Positions 34,978-45,651 of a stretch of DNA of 64,000 nt are shown here, one piece after another. The notes under the pieces are model-generated. The model worked only from the letters and a program-made list of their open reading frames with translations. It was not told where the DNA came from and did no database searches. How positions within the stretch are numbered: the stretch's first letter is position 1; the number at the start of each line of letters is the position of its first letter. The position numbers and the translations under genes were made by a program. Source of the stretch: Agreia bicolorata (GTDB lineage: Bacteria > Actinomycetota > Actinomycetes > Actinomycetales > Microbacteriaceae); contig NZ_JYFC01000001.1 of NCBI RefSeq assembly GCF_000938265.1, positions 558,001 to 622,000 of the forward strand, read 5' to 3'.

Positions 34978-37900
34978 GTGCCATACCGCTACGAGGATCT
35001 TGGTGATGATGATTTTCAGCGGATGTGTGGCGCGCTGATCGTTCATCTGGATCAGACTGTTCAGCTGCCCCCTCTAAACCAGAGCGATGGTGGCTTCGAC
35101 GGCTATCGACGCATTCCAGGCCAAGTCATGAAGTCCGTCGGGCATCAGGTGAAGTGGACCGGGAATCCCCATGGTGTCAAGAAACCTGTCGGATGGATCC
35201 TTGCTCAACTTGAAGGAGAAAAATCGAACCTTAAGCGTATGGCAGCAGAGGGAACGAAGTCTTACCTCATCATAACGAACGTGGCAGCGACCAGTAAGCC
35301 GAAGGTTGGTCGGATGGATGTCGTCGATGCTGGGATTACGAAACTGGGCAAAGAAGTGGGCCTCGACATTTGGGTGTGGTGGCGCAGCGACCTCGATGCT
35401 CGTCTGGATTCGGCCCCGAGCGAGTTGAAGTTCCGCTATCCCAATATGCTGGTCGGTCCCGACGCTATGCGGGCGCTCGTCACAGACATGTTGCACGGTG
35501 ACCGCCTGAAGAAACAAGCCTTGCTAGTTAGAAGTGCAACCGCGACTTCGCTGGAGGCCGACAGAAATGTCGGATTTCGCCAAGGAAAACTCGAGGGCGT
35601 TCCGCTTGATTCCCTCTTCGTAGACGTAACCGCCCGACGCACTTATAACCTTGGGGCGAGTCCGAAGGCGAAGCATCCAGGTGCTCTTGAGCTGCTGCTA
35701 TCAGCAGGCGCGCCATCCAAGATCATGATTTTCGGTGCCCCTGGTCAAGGAAAATCGACGTTGGTGCAAAAGCTCTGCCAGGAGCATCGAAAACTATTCG
35801 TAGACCCGCCGGATGAAGAGACCACCGAAAGCCGCTACAAGTCGGAACGTGATACTCCGCGGATCGCATTCAAAATCATTCTCCGTGACTACGCTCTCTG
35901 GCTGACGGGAATAGATCCAAGTTCCCAGTCGGGGAAACGACGCCCCGCCTCGACAACTGATTCTGTCGAGTCGTATGCGGCTCACCTCTTGCATGTGGAC
36001 AGCGGAGGCATGAAGTGCGATGCCGACGAAGTGGTCTCGATAGGGAACAGATTCCCGACGCTATTCGCGTTTGACGGGCTCGACGAAGTAGCTGAGGTCG
36101 TCGTGCGGGAGCGAGCGGTCAAGGAGATCACCGCGTTCAACGTTCGTTCGGAGCGCTGGGAGGTACCGCCACGAATTCTTGTAACCTCACGCCCCAGTTT
36201 TAATCGATTACCGGAGCCAACTAACGACATATTCATCCAGTTCAACATGGATGCAATAAGCGAGGAGTTGCGCATCGAGTATCTCAGAAAGTGGTCGCGA
36301 AGTCAGGATCTGTCCGGCCCGGACCGTCGCGACGTTGAGCGAATATTTCGCGAGAGGTCCGGACAGGCGCATGTGCGAGAGCTTGCGACTAACCCGATGC
36401 AGTTGACAATTCTCTTGTACCTGATCCACCAGCGCGGTGACTCGATTCCTCAACGGCGTACGAACCTTTACCAGGACTATCTCCAAGCGTTCCTCGACAG
36501 AGAGGCGACCAAGTCCGCGGTTGTCAAGAAGTATCGCGATGAGCTAGAGGACATAACAGCATTTCTCGGGTGGCACCTTCAAGCTCTCGCGGAAAAACAT
36601 AGTGGAAATGGGCGCGCAACTCGTCGCGAGTTAATTCGCGCAACAAAGCACTACCTCGTGGATAACGGACGCGAGGCACTCGTCGGCCTTGCTGACGAGC
36701 TCTTCACAACAGTTACGGAGCGCGTGTGGGCACTTACTAGTCGCACTACGGGAACGTTTGAGTTTGACGTTCAGTCGATCCGAGAGTATTTCGCTGCCCG
36801 CTATCTATTCGATCGCGCGCCAATCGCGCGATCCGGATCAGATGATGATGTATTCGCCCGGTTCAAAGAGACGGCCATTCGTCCGTATTGGGCAAATACT
36901 GCGCGTCTGATGGCTGGCTTGTTCCGTTACGGAGAAAAGGCGCAACTCACAGACGATCTAATCTCGCAGATTGCGGATGGCGGTATTCGGTTTTGGCCCC
37001 GGCAAATGGCCCTCACTTTGGTGAGAGACGGAATCTTTGACGATCAGCCGGCTCCCAGGCTTCGGTTACTGCAAGCTGCTTCCGACAGTGTGGGAGTGAG
37101 AATTGCCCTCCGCGATATCCGCGACGGGTCCGCGATGCCGATAGCTAGCGATCGCGGTGGTGATGTACTAAGCGGTCTTATGCAGAAGGCCATCTACGAA
37201 GACCCCCTAGATCCCCTCGCGTTGGAGCGGGCCCAACTCCTCTCTGAATATATGACAGGGGCAGCCTTAGCTCGATGGTGGGCTGAATGCGTTCGCAAGC
37301 AGCCATCGCATCGAATCCGCTGGATCGAATTGGGGCAGGCCGCAGGTGTCGGGACTTACCTAACTACCGCCGATCTGTCCGTGTTCAACCCGGATTCACC
37401 GAACGAAGTCTCAGCGCTACTTAAGCTGGGCGCCGAGCCAACGTCGGGAAGCGCTCTGTCGGACGCGATGGTTCGCTGCGTCCTGGATGGCATGAATAGC
37501 TCTGAGGACACGTCCGGTCGATCCGTTGCTGCGTCTCTCGCAGGGGTCGTAGATATCGGCGGATTGGTTTCTCGGGCCGATACCACTGTTACCGCACAAC
37601 CGGCATGGGATCAGACAGCTCTCGCTCGACTGAAGAGATCTGAAAGCTCGGCTGCCAACCGGCTCCAAGCTTCGCGGAGGGGGCATGCGGGACAGCAAGG
37701 CACCAGTTCTCCTTTTGCCAACCTTGCAGATACCCTTCATTCAATCTACGGACGATGCATGCTGGCGAACGAAGTAGCGATCATCGGTGCATCAGCATCG
37801 AAGCTGAGGATGGGGCACGCCGCCCGAAAACTTGCGCCTGTATGGGGAACGGATTCAGTTCCTTCAGCCATTATTCGCGACTTCCGAAAGAACGCTGCCG

Positions 37901-38535
37901 ACTCTGGGTGGTGGGTCGACCAAACAGATCACCTAGTTGACGAGCTCGATCGGTCAACCTGGGTATTGGGAGTGCTGACTTGCACCTCCCTTGAGGCGGT
38001 CTTCGAACTGCTTGAGAGTGTCGGCAAGGTGTTGGAAACTCTATCGACCGACGGAAAACTCGCGATTTGGTTAGCGCTGGCGCGCTTACGCGCAAATTCA
38101 GACCTTCGACGATTGCAGGGGGCCTTTCTGACCGCAGCGACAGACCGCTCCCAAATTCTCGGAGAGCTTGCGTCACTTCTTCTTCCTGAAGATCTTCAAT
38201 ATGAACTCGACGCCGCAACCTTCGCCGATCTTGCACTCCATCGAGCTGGGAACGCGCGCGCACGGGACCACGCGGTTCAAGTTGCGTGGACGCTTCTCAA
38301 GAGCAACACCATTTTCAACCCGGAACTTTTGTCTGCAATGCTCAATACGAGCGCCGACGTCCAATTAAATGGCGAGAAAGGTTGGCCGATGCCTACTGCA
38401 CTGGTGTCAGGAATACGAGCTGACGTTCCATGGGCGCTACTTCGATGGGCTAATCAATCGCTGGAACAGCCTGAGGTGTTGGCGACTCTTGTATCCGTGG
38501 CCGATGCTCGCGAATGGTTTAGTCCGGCCAAATAG
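34978..38535 (+). CDS. NACHT NTPase with N-terminal Mrr-like restriction endonuclease domain
   Basis: 1185 aa, start GTG with GAGGA upstream. Residues 1-155 resemble an Mrr-type PD-(D/E)xK nuclease: DDFQRMCGALI, then SDGGFDGYRR (Asp37, Asp41) and QVKW (Gln57, Lys59). A STAND/NACHT module follows: Walker A GAPGQGKST (253-261), Walker B FAFDGLDE (363-370), and the arginine-type strand RILVTSRP. The remaining 700 residues are helical, without clear repeats, and should be the sensor. This is the architecture of bacterial NACHT and Avs antiphage proteins: ligand recognition, oligomerisation, nuclease activation. The trigger is unknown. Codon use differs from the chromosome, with TTA present. Confidence 0.85.
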   Translation: MPYRYEDLGDDDFQRMCGALIVHLDQTVQLPPLNQSDGGFDGYRRIPGQVMKSVGHQVKWTGNPHGVKKPVGWILAQLEGEKSNLKRMAAEGTKSYLIITNVAATSKPKVGRMDVVDAGITKLGKEVGLDIWVWWRSDLDARLDSAPSELKFRYPNMLVGPDAMRALVTDMLHGDRLKKQALLVRSATATSLEADRNVGFRQGKLEGVPLDSLFVDVTARRTYNLGASPKAKHPGALELLLSAGAPSKIMIFGAPGQGKSTLVQKLCQEHRKLFVDPPDEETTESRYKSERDTPRIAFKIILRDYALWLTGIDPSSQSGKRRPASTTDSVESYAAHLLHVDSGGMKCDADEVVSIGNRFPTLFAFDGLDEVAEVVVRERAVKEITAFNVRSERWEVPPRILVTSRPSFNRLPEPTNDIFIQFNMDAISEELRIEYLRKWSRSQDLSGPDRRDVERIFRERSGQAHVRELATNPMQLTILLYLIHQRGDSIPQRRTNLYQDYLQAFLDREATKSAVVKKYRDELEDITAFLGWHLQALAEKHSGNGRATRRELIRATKHYLVDNGREALVGLADELFTTVTERVWALTSRTTGTFEFDVQSIREYFAARYLFDRAPIARSGSDDDVFARFKETAIRPYWANTARLMAGLFRYGEKAQLTDDLISQIADGGIRFWPRQMALTLVRDGIFDDQPAPRLRLLQAASDSVGVRIALRDIRDGSAMPIASDRGGDVLSGLMQKAIYEDPLDPLALERAQLLSEYMTGAALARWWAECVRKQPSHRIRWIELGQAAGVGTYLTTADLSVFNPDSPNEVSALLKLGAEPTSGSALSDAMVRCVLDGMNSSEDTSGRSVAASLAGVVDIGGLVSRADTTVTAQPAWDQTALARLKRSESSAANRLQASRRGHAGQQGTSSPFANLADTLHSIYGRCMLANEVAIIGASASKLRMGHAARKLAPVWGTDSVPSAIIRDFRKNAADSGWWVDQTDHLVDELDRSTWVLGVLTCTSLEAVFELLESVGKVLETLSTDGKLAIWLALARLRANSDLRRLQGAFLTAATDRSQILGELASLLLPEDLQYELDAATFADLALHRAGNARARDHAVQVAWTLLKSNTIFNPELLSAMLNTSADVQLNGEKGWPMPTALVSGIRADVPWALLRWANQSLEQPEVLATLVSVADAREWFSPAK

Positions 38536-38782
38536 ATGCCGTAACGCCTCTCATGACCTTCTAAACCAATCAACGGAAACAGGTTCTCTACAGTCGGGCA
38601 GGAAGTGTCAGCCGACTACTAGGTGTTGTGCTTACTTAAATGCGGAGATGAATCAACCGCGAACGCAGTGCGGTCGGCGACACTGATCGATGCCGTCGCC
38701 AAACACAAACTTGTCTCGGCGCTCATTCACTTGCATTAGCGGAATTCCATTGACCGCTTCACTTCGTCAGTAGCCTCGAACC

Positions 38783-39934
38783 ATGGGTAGTTACAAAGTT
38801 GTTCAGACGATCTATTCGACCGAGCCATTCGCGCAATTGCGAGACAAAGTAAGCGGCTTCTTCACGAGCCGAAAATTCGTAGTCGGTGAGGATCCTGAAG
38901 ACTCATTGGTCTACGAACCTTTGGCAAAACGATGGCGACGTGAGGAGACGGATTGGAATGCTCGTTGTAGCGCCGTGGTGTACGTTACGCGTTCGCACTA
39001 TAGCTTGGTGGGCAGCGGCGCTCTTGTGGTGATGCGAAATGCTAAAGACGATGCCGCGTACTCAGCCCCTGACACGGCCCGTAGATTCTTTAGTCGAGCC
39101 CCCAGTTCGGTTTCGATTGAATCGCATACGTATTTCGAGGGCGAGGGTGAGGTCCTCGTCTTTGAACTAGCGAAGTCTCTCGCGCAATCGCAGCAGCCCT
39201 TGTTGCTTTCCATGGATGATCGGATCACGGCAGTGAAGAGTAACCCGTACCTCTCAGATAGTGATCGCTTCTTACAACTAGGTTCTGGGGTGTCAGGTTT
39301 TATTCCCGAAAAAGCGAGCTTCCCGATCTTGGAACTCGCTCTCAAAGAGAGGGTAGGTGCTCGCGTATGGAAAGAGTTGTCCGAAAACGCTCGCGCATTT
39401 CTGCTCACTGGCTTCGTTGCATTCGACGGTTTTGACGGACCGTCTAGCGTCTCACTTGAAACCTCGCCGGGCGTCATAGCTCTTAGCAAGGCCCTGGAGG
39501 ATGTCATCGTCGAGCGCCTGCAGGAGCCTTTCCGCAGAGCCATCCTGAACTCAGCTGAATCTATTCCAGCCTCCTCAGACGGCAGACTGAATAAACTTCG
39601 AGATTTCGCGACTAGAAGGAATTCACGTCCGCTCGAGCTAGGAACATTTGCCTCGCAGATTATTCATCTCAACACTGCCGATATCAGCGCGTTGCCTCCG
39701 ACAGCCGTTAAATTCGCTGACTTCATTGGGCGGCTATCGGACCCGGAATACTTACAGTTCCTCCTTGCCTCTGACCTTTTGGCCATGACACGCAATTACC
39801 GCAACCGAGCTGCCCACCCTGACCCGATGAACTTCGCCGATCTGAAATCGCTCCTTACGCTCTTGCTTGGCGGGGAAACCCGCGACGGCTTGCTCGCAAC
39901 AATCGTCGAAGCAACCAGACCGGCTGCGCGCTGA
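38783..39934 (+). CDS. Unknown protein ending in a HEPN-type RNase motif
   Basis: 383 aa, no family recognised for residues 1-280. The C-terminal helical part has RNYRNRAAHP (337-346), the R-x4-6-H motif of HEPN ribonucleases or of HEPN-like swapped domains. The gene is apparently leaderless: TAGCCT (38771-38776) ends 6 nt before the ATG, with TTGACC (38750-38755) 15 nt upstream of it. It stands alone between the NACHT gene and the protease pair. TTA codons are present. A defence or toxin role is suggested by motif and location only. Confidence 0.7.
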   Translation: MGSYKVVQTIYSTEPFAQLRDKVSGFFTSRKFVVGEDPEDSLVYEPLAKRWRREETDWNARCSAVVYVTRSHYSLVGSGALVVMRNAKDDAAYSAPDTARRFFSRAPSSVSIESHTYFEGEGEVLVFELAKSLAQSQQPLLLSMDDRITAVKSNPYLSDSDRFLQLGSGVSGFIPEKASFPILELALKERVGARVWKELSENARAFLLTGFVAFDGFDGPSSVSLETSPGVIALSKALEDVIVERLQEPFRRAILNSAESIPASSDGRLNKLRDFATRRNSRPLELGTFASQIIHLNTADISALPPTAVKFADFIGRLSDPEYLQFLLASDLLAMTRNYRNRAAHPDPMNFADLKSLLTLLLGGETRDGLLATIVEATRPAAR

Positions 39935-40113
39935 GACTCCGCGACCCGTCATGGTCTTGTGGCATTTGTTGATGGGATCGCGGTGGATGAATCTGTCGAA
40001 CCAATGTTGATGTGTATGCACTTTGTGGATAGTCGATTCAGGGCTGGGGCCTCGCCGGCAACCGGATGTCAGCGCGAGCATGACGCTGACGCGTATGAGG
40101 CCTCACGGGAGCG

Positions 40114-40485
40114 CTATCCCGGAGCGCAGAACTGTGCCAGTCCACGTCGGAGAACAATGCAAGCAACAATCGCAGTAAGCAAAGCGTTTCCGTCCAGATG
40201 AGTTGCGAGCAACGGAACCAGTGTCAGAATGTCGTTCGTTAATTCGCCGCCGAGGCCCTGGATTAGATTGTTGGTACACAGCACTGGTCGAAGCGCCTCG
40301 AGTCGCGCCTCGATCCACTCGCTCGCAAAGTGGCGATTCTGTTCGTCATCGCGGCCGCCGAAGCCTCGACCGTCCCCAATCAAAATACTGCCGGCAACGC
40401 TCAGGAGCTGATCCTCGGAAGCGGACCTAATCCACGTCAACGCCTCCGGCGTGAGCGCATTGTCTTCTAAGTCAATTGGAGTCAC
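40114..40485 (-). CDS. Unknown 123-aa helical protein coupled to a metalloprotease gene
   Basis: Begins 4 bp after the upstream metalloprotease stop, so the two are co-translated. Residues 1-70 are acidic and helical (ALTWIRSASEDQLLSVAGSI); the C-terminal half has two hydrophobic helices (DILTLVPLLATHLDG and NALLTAIVACIVLRRGL) and ends in Cys. It could be a substrate, inhibitor or membrane-active effector of the protease. No family recognised. Confidence 0.6.
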   Translation of the reverse strand: MTPIDLEDNALTPEALTWIRSASEDQLLSVAGSILIGDGRGFGGRDDEQNRHFASEWIEARLEALRPVLCTNNLIQGLGGELTNDILTLVPLLATHLDGNALLTAIVACIVLRRGLAQFCAPG

Positions 40486-40489
40486 ACGC

Positions 40490-41845
40490 TCAAGATATCG
40501 GTCTCAGATCGTCTAAGCGAGCGGGTATAGCGAGCAAAGCACAAGTTCGACGAAAAACATCTTCCGTCGCTCCCCAAGCCGGCGATGCTGCGACCTTGTT
40601 TATTATCTGTAGGTAACTCAATGACTTCTGATATTCGAGAAGTCCAGCTGGGTCAATGCCCCATGCGTCGTAGCCAGAGTGCCACCCGTGGTCGCGAAAA
40701 GCCTTCCATCCGTCAACGAACATCGGTGAAGCGCTAGCTAGCGTGTTAATCAGATCGTCGCGTTCCTCCATGGAAAGAGACTCGGATGTGTCAAACCCCT
40801 GCACCATTAGTAAATAGGGAAGTCCGTGCACAATGTCGTAAGCGGCGTCTGCTCGGAGCGCGTCCCAAAAATCTGGTGGGATGGAACCTGGCGTTGCAGC
40901 CGTCGCTGACATCACCCGAGCTGCAAAAGTGTGCGCTTCTGCTTCAGCGCTGACGGGACCCAGCAGCTGTGCGATTGCTTGCCACCGCTTCAGTAACGGT
41001 GGGTGGGTGCGGATATCTCTAACAAGCGCCGCTGATTCCCAGACTTGCATGGCACAGAGCGCCACAATTGCCGCTGAGCCGACCATGACCCGATCGACAC
41101 TTCCGAAGTGGCCGAGCAATGCTTTGACTGCGAACTCATCCGCCTCCAACTCAAGCGCGGCTGGCGACCTGCGGCTCTTAGCCGGCAGGTCGTGTCCCAG
41201 AATGAAATGGCCAATTTCGTGAGCGTGCACAAACATTCCAGCAAAAATGCCGTCTCGCATACCCGCACTCTCTTTACGGAGTCCGATTGCGGCCGACATT
41301 CCCCAGACGCGGATGTGTTGAGTTGAGTACCGTAGAGCTGCGATCGCCGCCTGAATCTCAGGCGTACTCGCTACTTCTTCGGGGCTCACCAGGGCCGCTC
41401 GGACTTTACGCCGTCGTCCGAGGCGTGAGCGCAAACCAGTCCCGCCCCTCCATTTTGAGTTGAAAGTAGCGAGGCGCCAGACAAGGGTGCTGAGAGCGTC
41501 GGAAACCGACACTAGCCCTGATCCATCTGGGAAGACCTCGCACGACGCGGAAACCTCTTCCCGCGGTAGGAAGACAACTTCCAATCCGTCCAGCGTGCGC
41601 TCAATGCCCGACATCTGAACTGTTGCGGAAGCAGCAAGAGCAAGTCTCCATTGTTCCTCCATTGCCCAGTTCGCGCTCTGCTCCCGCGTCATGCCAGGCC
41701 GAAGTTGATGCTCTGTCGCCGTCAGGTGAGCGCGGCCCCAATCACTACTTTCCAAGAGCTTGATCGTCTTGGAGCGATCTAAGTACACCAAGTCACGGCG
41801 GCGCTGCGCCATCGTACGGGCCGCTGGGCTCGGGAGGGAGGTCAC
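40490..41845 (-). CDS. Gluzincin-type zinc metalloprotease (HEIGH...ELEAD)
   Basis: 451 aa. The zinc site is HEIGH (209-213), with the third ligand in ELEADEFAV (232-240), a pattern of M48- and ImmA/IrrE-like proteases. Residues 1-200 and 260-451 are unrecognised helical regions; no TM helix is clear, so it is probably cytoplasmic. The GTG start is leaderless in form: TAGTGT ends 6 nt upstream. Together with the following small gene it makes a two-gene module. ImmA-like proteases cleave repressors in other mobile elements; defence proteases cleave partner toxins. Which applies is unknown. Confidence 0.72.
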   Translation of the reverse strand: MTSLPSPAARTMAQRRRDLVYLDRSKTIKLLESSDWGRAHLTATEHQLRPGMTREQSANWAMEEQWRLALAASATVQMSGIERTLDGLEVVFLPREEVSASCEVFPDGSGLVSVSDALSTLVWRLATFNSKWRGGTGLRSRLGRRRKVRAALVSPEEVASTPEIQAAIAALRYSTQHIRVWGMSAAIGLRKESAGMRDGIFAGMFVHAHEIGHFILGHDLPAKSRRSPAALELEADEFAVKALLGHFGSVDRVMVGSAAIVALCAMQVWESAALVRDIRTHPPLLKRWQAIAQLLGPVSAEAEAHTFAARVMSATAATPGSIPPDFWDALRADAAYDIVHGLPYLLMVQGFDTSESLSMEERDDLINTLASASPMFVDGWKAFRDHGWHSGYDAWGIDPAGLLEYQKSLSYLQIINKVAASPAWGATEDVFRRTCALLAIPARLDDLRPIS

Positions 41846-42101
41846 ACCGCGACACTACGCGACACTGCGGTCATCATGTTCGTAAATCATCTCGACCATT
41901 ACGTCTCCTGACGGTTGAGCCGATGGCGACCCTAGCTAGGCCAGCCGGTAGCGTTTCTTATGCCAAAAAGAAGTTAGTCAATTTGCGGAATATTTAATGA
42001 GAGTACGAGCGAGTGATACCCGGGCCACTCCCCCGATCAAGCCCCTGATCAAAGATTTCTCTCGCGACCTGCAGCTCATGGAGAATCCAGCTCCTAGGGG
42101 G

Positions 42102-45100
42102 CTACCGCTCGATGATGACCGACACGGCAACCAATCGGTCGGGTTCCTCAAGGTTGGCGATAAGCGACAGCCCAAAGCTGCCTGCGATGTCAAACCCATA
42201 GTCGTCGACGAGGGTCTTGAAGACGAGCTGAAATGCCGCTCGGAAGGCTTCACGCCAAGTGTCTGGTACTGCCGCCTTCATCGCCACGATGACAAAGGGA
42301 AGGGTTGCGGCCGTCATCCACGGCGCGGCCAGCAGGGTGCGAAGCAAGATGACCCTATTGCTGTGCGCGGCATCACTGTCACTAGTGACCTCGGAGAGAT
42401 ACTCGGTGGCGAGGTACATCCAGCGTTGCAACTCTTCGGGTCGATCGCTCGTTCGTCCCATGGCGCTGAGCATGAGGCTCAGCTTGCCGGGCGCGTCAAT
42501 CGGACCTCCGAAGCGGATAGCGGCAGCAATGCCGTGCGCAGCCCCCCCCATCGAGATCGAGTGCAAGTTGATACGCCGGTGCCCGATAAACGACTCCGAC
42601 GCTCCATCGATGGATCAAAGCAGCATCGATCGAATCAGCAAGCGCGCCGTCCGCGATGCCCGCGATGCGTGCCTGCTCGACCACAGCAGGTGTTCCAAAC
42701 GTCGGAACACCTGCCGCACTGACGATGCGTCGCGTAGCTGCATCGTCACACCAGAAGGCGAGCCCCTGCTTGATCGCGAGGTCGGCAGCCGAAGTCCAAG
42801 GTCCCGCAGCTTGTCCCAGCGCCACAATCAGCTCGGAATCTTGATGCCGGTTGGAGACGCGTTCGGTGCGCCTGAACCACTCGACGAGCGTCTGGGAAAT
42901 TCCGCGAAGCGCTTCTCGCTCGACCGGATCGTCAGGAACGAACTCGGCGCCGCGCTCAGTCGAGCTTGGAATGAACTGCCCTCCCGCCTCACGTGACAGC
43001 GATTCGCGTGAAGCGTTGGCATCAAGAAGTTGCTGCGACGTCGATCGCAGCACAAATCGGCCCGCCAGCAGGTTTGCTGCGTCGTCAGGGAGCAGGGCCA
43101 TGGTGAGCAGCGCAGTCGTATCTACAACAACTGTGCTTCCAACCGCCGCCGCGATGGCAGCCAGTTCGTCGACTCCCGCCAGCGGGCCAGCGAAGCGCGG
43201 TGCTCGCCTGCACAGCATCAGTCCTTCGGCGTAGAAGCGATGAGCAACTTGCGCGGCCAATCCCACCGGCAAGGTCCCGTTCCGAAGACCAGTATCGATG
43301 GCCGTCGTGTCGCGAGGGCCGCCCACTGCCGCATCGAGCTGTGCGATCAGCGTGTCACGATCCTCAGTGTCGACCGTGATCCTGAAGAACGCGTTGCCCT
43401 CGGGGAAGTCGTTCTCATATTGTTCGAAAAGAGTGGCGAGGTTGACGGAGCTCGAGTCTTCAGTGATCGGCGCCATAGTGACCGCACCAATGGCAAGATT
43501 CCTGATCTGCTCACTTCCGGCAAAGTCGGTAGCTATTTGCTGCAGTTCGGCCAGAGTTGCCATCTCCGAGCCGTGCAGCCGGAACAGACTCAGCCACACG
43601 GACGCCTCAGCTTCACTGGATGGTTTGGGCCCGGGGTTTCCTGCGGCCCAGACCCTGTAGGCCTCGTCTTCATCACCAGCGTTGTAGCGAATGAGCACTA
43701 GTGCCCAGCGGGCCGACGACGAACTAGGTCGCAGCGTCAGCATCGAAGTTGCACTGAGCGCCGCTGAGGCCCAATCATCGAGCTGAAACGCGCACTCTGT
43801 TTGTACGACGTAGGCGGCGAATTGATCTCCCCAACGAGGTCCGCCGGCCTGAAGCGCCTTTCCTGCGCGGTCTATTGCCTCGTGCAAGTGGCCGAGCAAT
43901 TGATGGGACTTAGCGGCTCGCAACCAGTCGTCCGCGTCTCCCCAGGTTTGGGCTGCGCGCTCCGAGGCCGATATGACGTCGATGTGACGACCCTTCTGGC
44001 CGAAGAACATCACTAGTGCGTGGGCAAGACGTGGATTGGTCACGGCTGCCGACTGGGCACGGCCTTCAGCGCCGGGCGCCTCTGCGAAGAGCCCGGCCAC
44101 TAGGTCCAGCTCGCCGGCAATCTCGGGGTTTCCCACGCGCAGCTCTTCGACGAATGGATCGAGGTAGCCCCTGGTTGCCTGACGAAAACACAGCGATGCT
44201 TTGTCATTCCAGTCGTCGGTGGCTGCGATCGCGCGTGACCAGAGCTCTCGTGCCCGTTCCTCGTCGAGGAGCAACTCGGCCTCCCGCGCCTCAACCTGCA
44301 GATGCGAGGCCTCGCTGAACGAGTCGTCAAGTTGGTCAAGCGCCATTTCCACGGATCCACGCTCGGCCATAAGGATCACCGACGCGTCTCGCACGTCGGG
44401 ATGTCGGGCTTCAACTGCGGTCGCTTCACCGTCAGGTTCCTCTTGAGAAAGCGCCCAGGCGCGCTCCGGATCCATTAGGAGCATGTATGCCCGCATCGCA
44501 TGTGCCACGGCAACGCCGCTCGAAGATCCCCACCTGCGTCGAGCATCGCGAATCCGTAGCGCCAACGTTAACGCGTCGCTGAGATCGCTCGCATGGAACC
44601 GATGATCGGCGACCGCGCTTCGTCGGATCAGGCACTCGACGGCGACCAGCCCGGCCCCGACCCGATTGTGAGTCTCGAAGGCTTCTCGGCCCATCCGAAT
44701 GGCTTCGTCGAGTCGATCTTCGTCTCTGGCGAACTGAGCGAGCAGGGTTGCCCGAAGGGATTCTTGTGAGGACGTCGACGGGTGCCAGGCCTCAAGGTGT
44801 CCGATTCGATCCGTCGACGAATTCGCCTGCATTATCCCTTGCACCAGTGGGTAGTCACTCACATCTGCCAGGTATGCCAGCGCGACCTCGTCGTCGCGTA
44901 TCTCTGCAGCCCACATGCGGCGCACTTTCCAGTAGCCCCGCGGTGTCGCACCCTGCGCGATAGCGGAATCAAACCACGCGACGGCGGCGGATTTCGCGTC
45001 GACATCCATCGCGGCCTCCCCAAGCCAACCATCGATGCCCGCTGCCCGCGTGAGCCAGTCGGGCCGCGTCGTCGACCAGTCGCTGAGCAGCTGCGAACGA

Positions 45101-45651
45101 TCCATGGCACGCACTAGTTCAGCTATCAGCCTTTCGATCACCGCCGGTTGCTGCTCTCTCAGGCGCGCAACGTCCTCACCGAGAATCGGGCTGATCTTTT
45201 GAAGGTTGAACCGAAAGGTAGCGGCATCGCTCGCCCCATCAGCGACTGCTTGTTCCATCGATGAGAGCTGTGAAATGACTTGTATGTGGTGGGTGACAAC
45301 AGCCTCGTTCAGTTCACTCGCCCCGAGATAGCCGAGCCGCACGAGATTAAGCAACACGTCAACTCCAGCGTCCTCTCCGTCCAACGTGCGGATCGGCACG
45401 TCCTTCAGCCGGTCACGAACCGTGGCCAGCGAAACGTCGTCGCCAGCCTCGAGGGCTCTGCGTATCGATCCGTCGGCAAGCATGATCTTGAGCGGCTTCA
45501 GATGAACGGTGAGGCCTCGAGCCCGAGCTCTCCTGACGACCCACTTGGCCGCGCGCCAGTCGAAGGAGAGCGCGCGCCAGCCACGGTGGAGAAGGGAGCC
45601 TATTCCCCCACTCGCCAAGTTAATCGCGACCCCCGATGCCGGATCACTCAT
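42102..45651 (-). CDS. TPR-repeat protein with C-terminal PIN-like domain, frameshifted at a G8 tract
   Basis: Reading from ATG 45651, about 835 residues are tetratricopeptide-like helical repeats. A PIN-like fold begins near VVVDTTALLT (Asp about 844), with later acidic spots in DSELIVAL and FWCDDAATR. PIN domains are metal-dependent RNases. At a run of eight G (minus strand, 42542-42549) the frame closes after 40 more residues at 42496, while the next frame opens and continues to 42102 with a well-formed helical tail (EELQRWMYLATEYL, FQLVFKTLVDDYGF). Removing one G joins them into about 1180 aa. This could be phase variation, mutation or sequencing error. The start overlaps the resolvase remnant; the Met at 45666 is an alternative. 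Confidence 0.72.

Noticed and set aside
42541-42550. Programmed ribosomal frameshift at the G8 tract
   Set aside because: No slippery A/T-rich codon pair, stop codon in the site, or clear downstream stem was identified; mutation, phase variation or read error are simpler.
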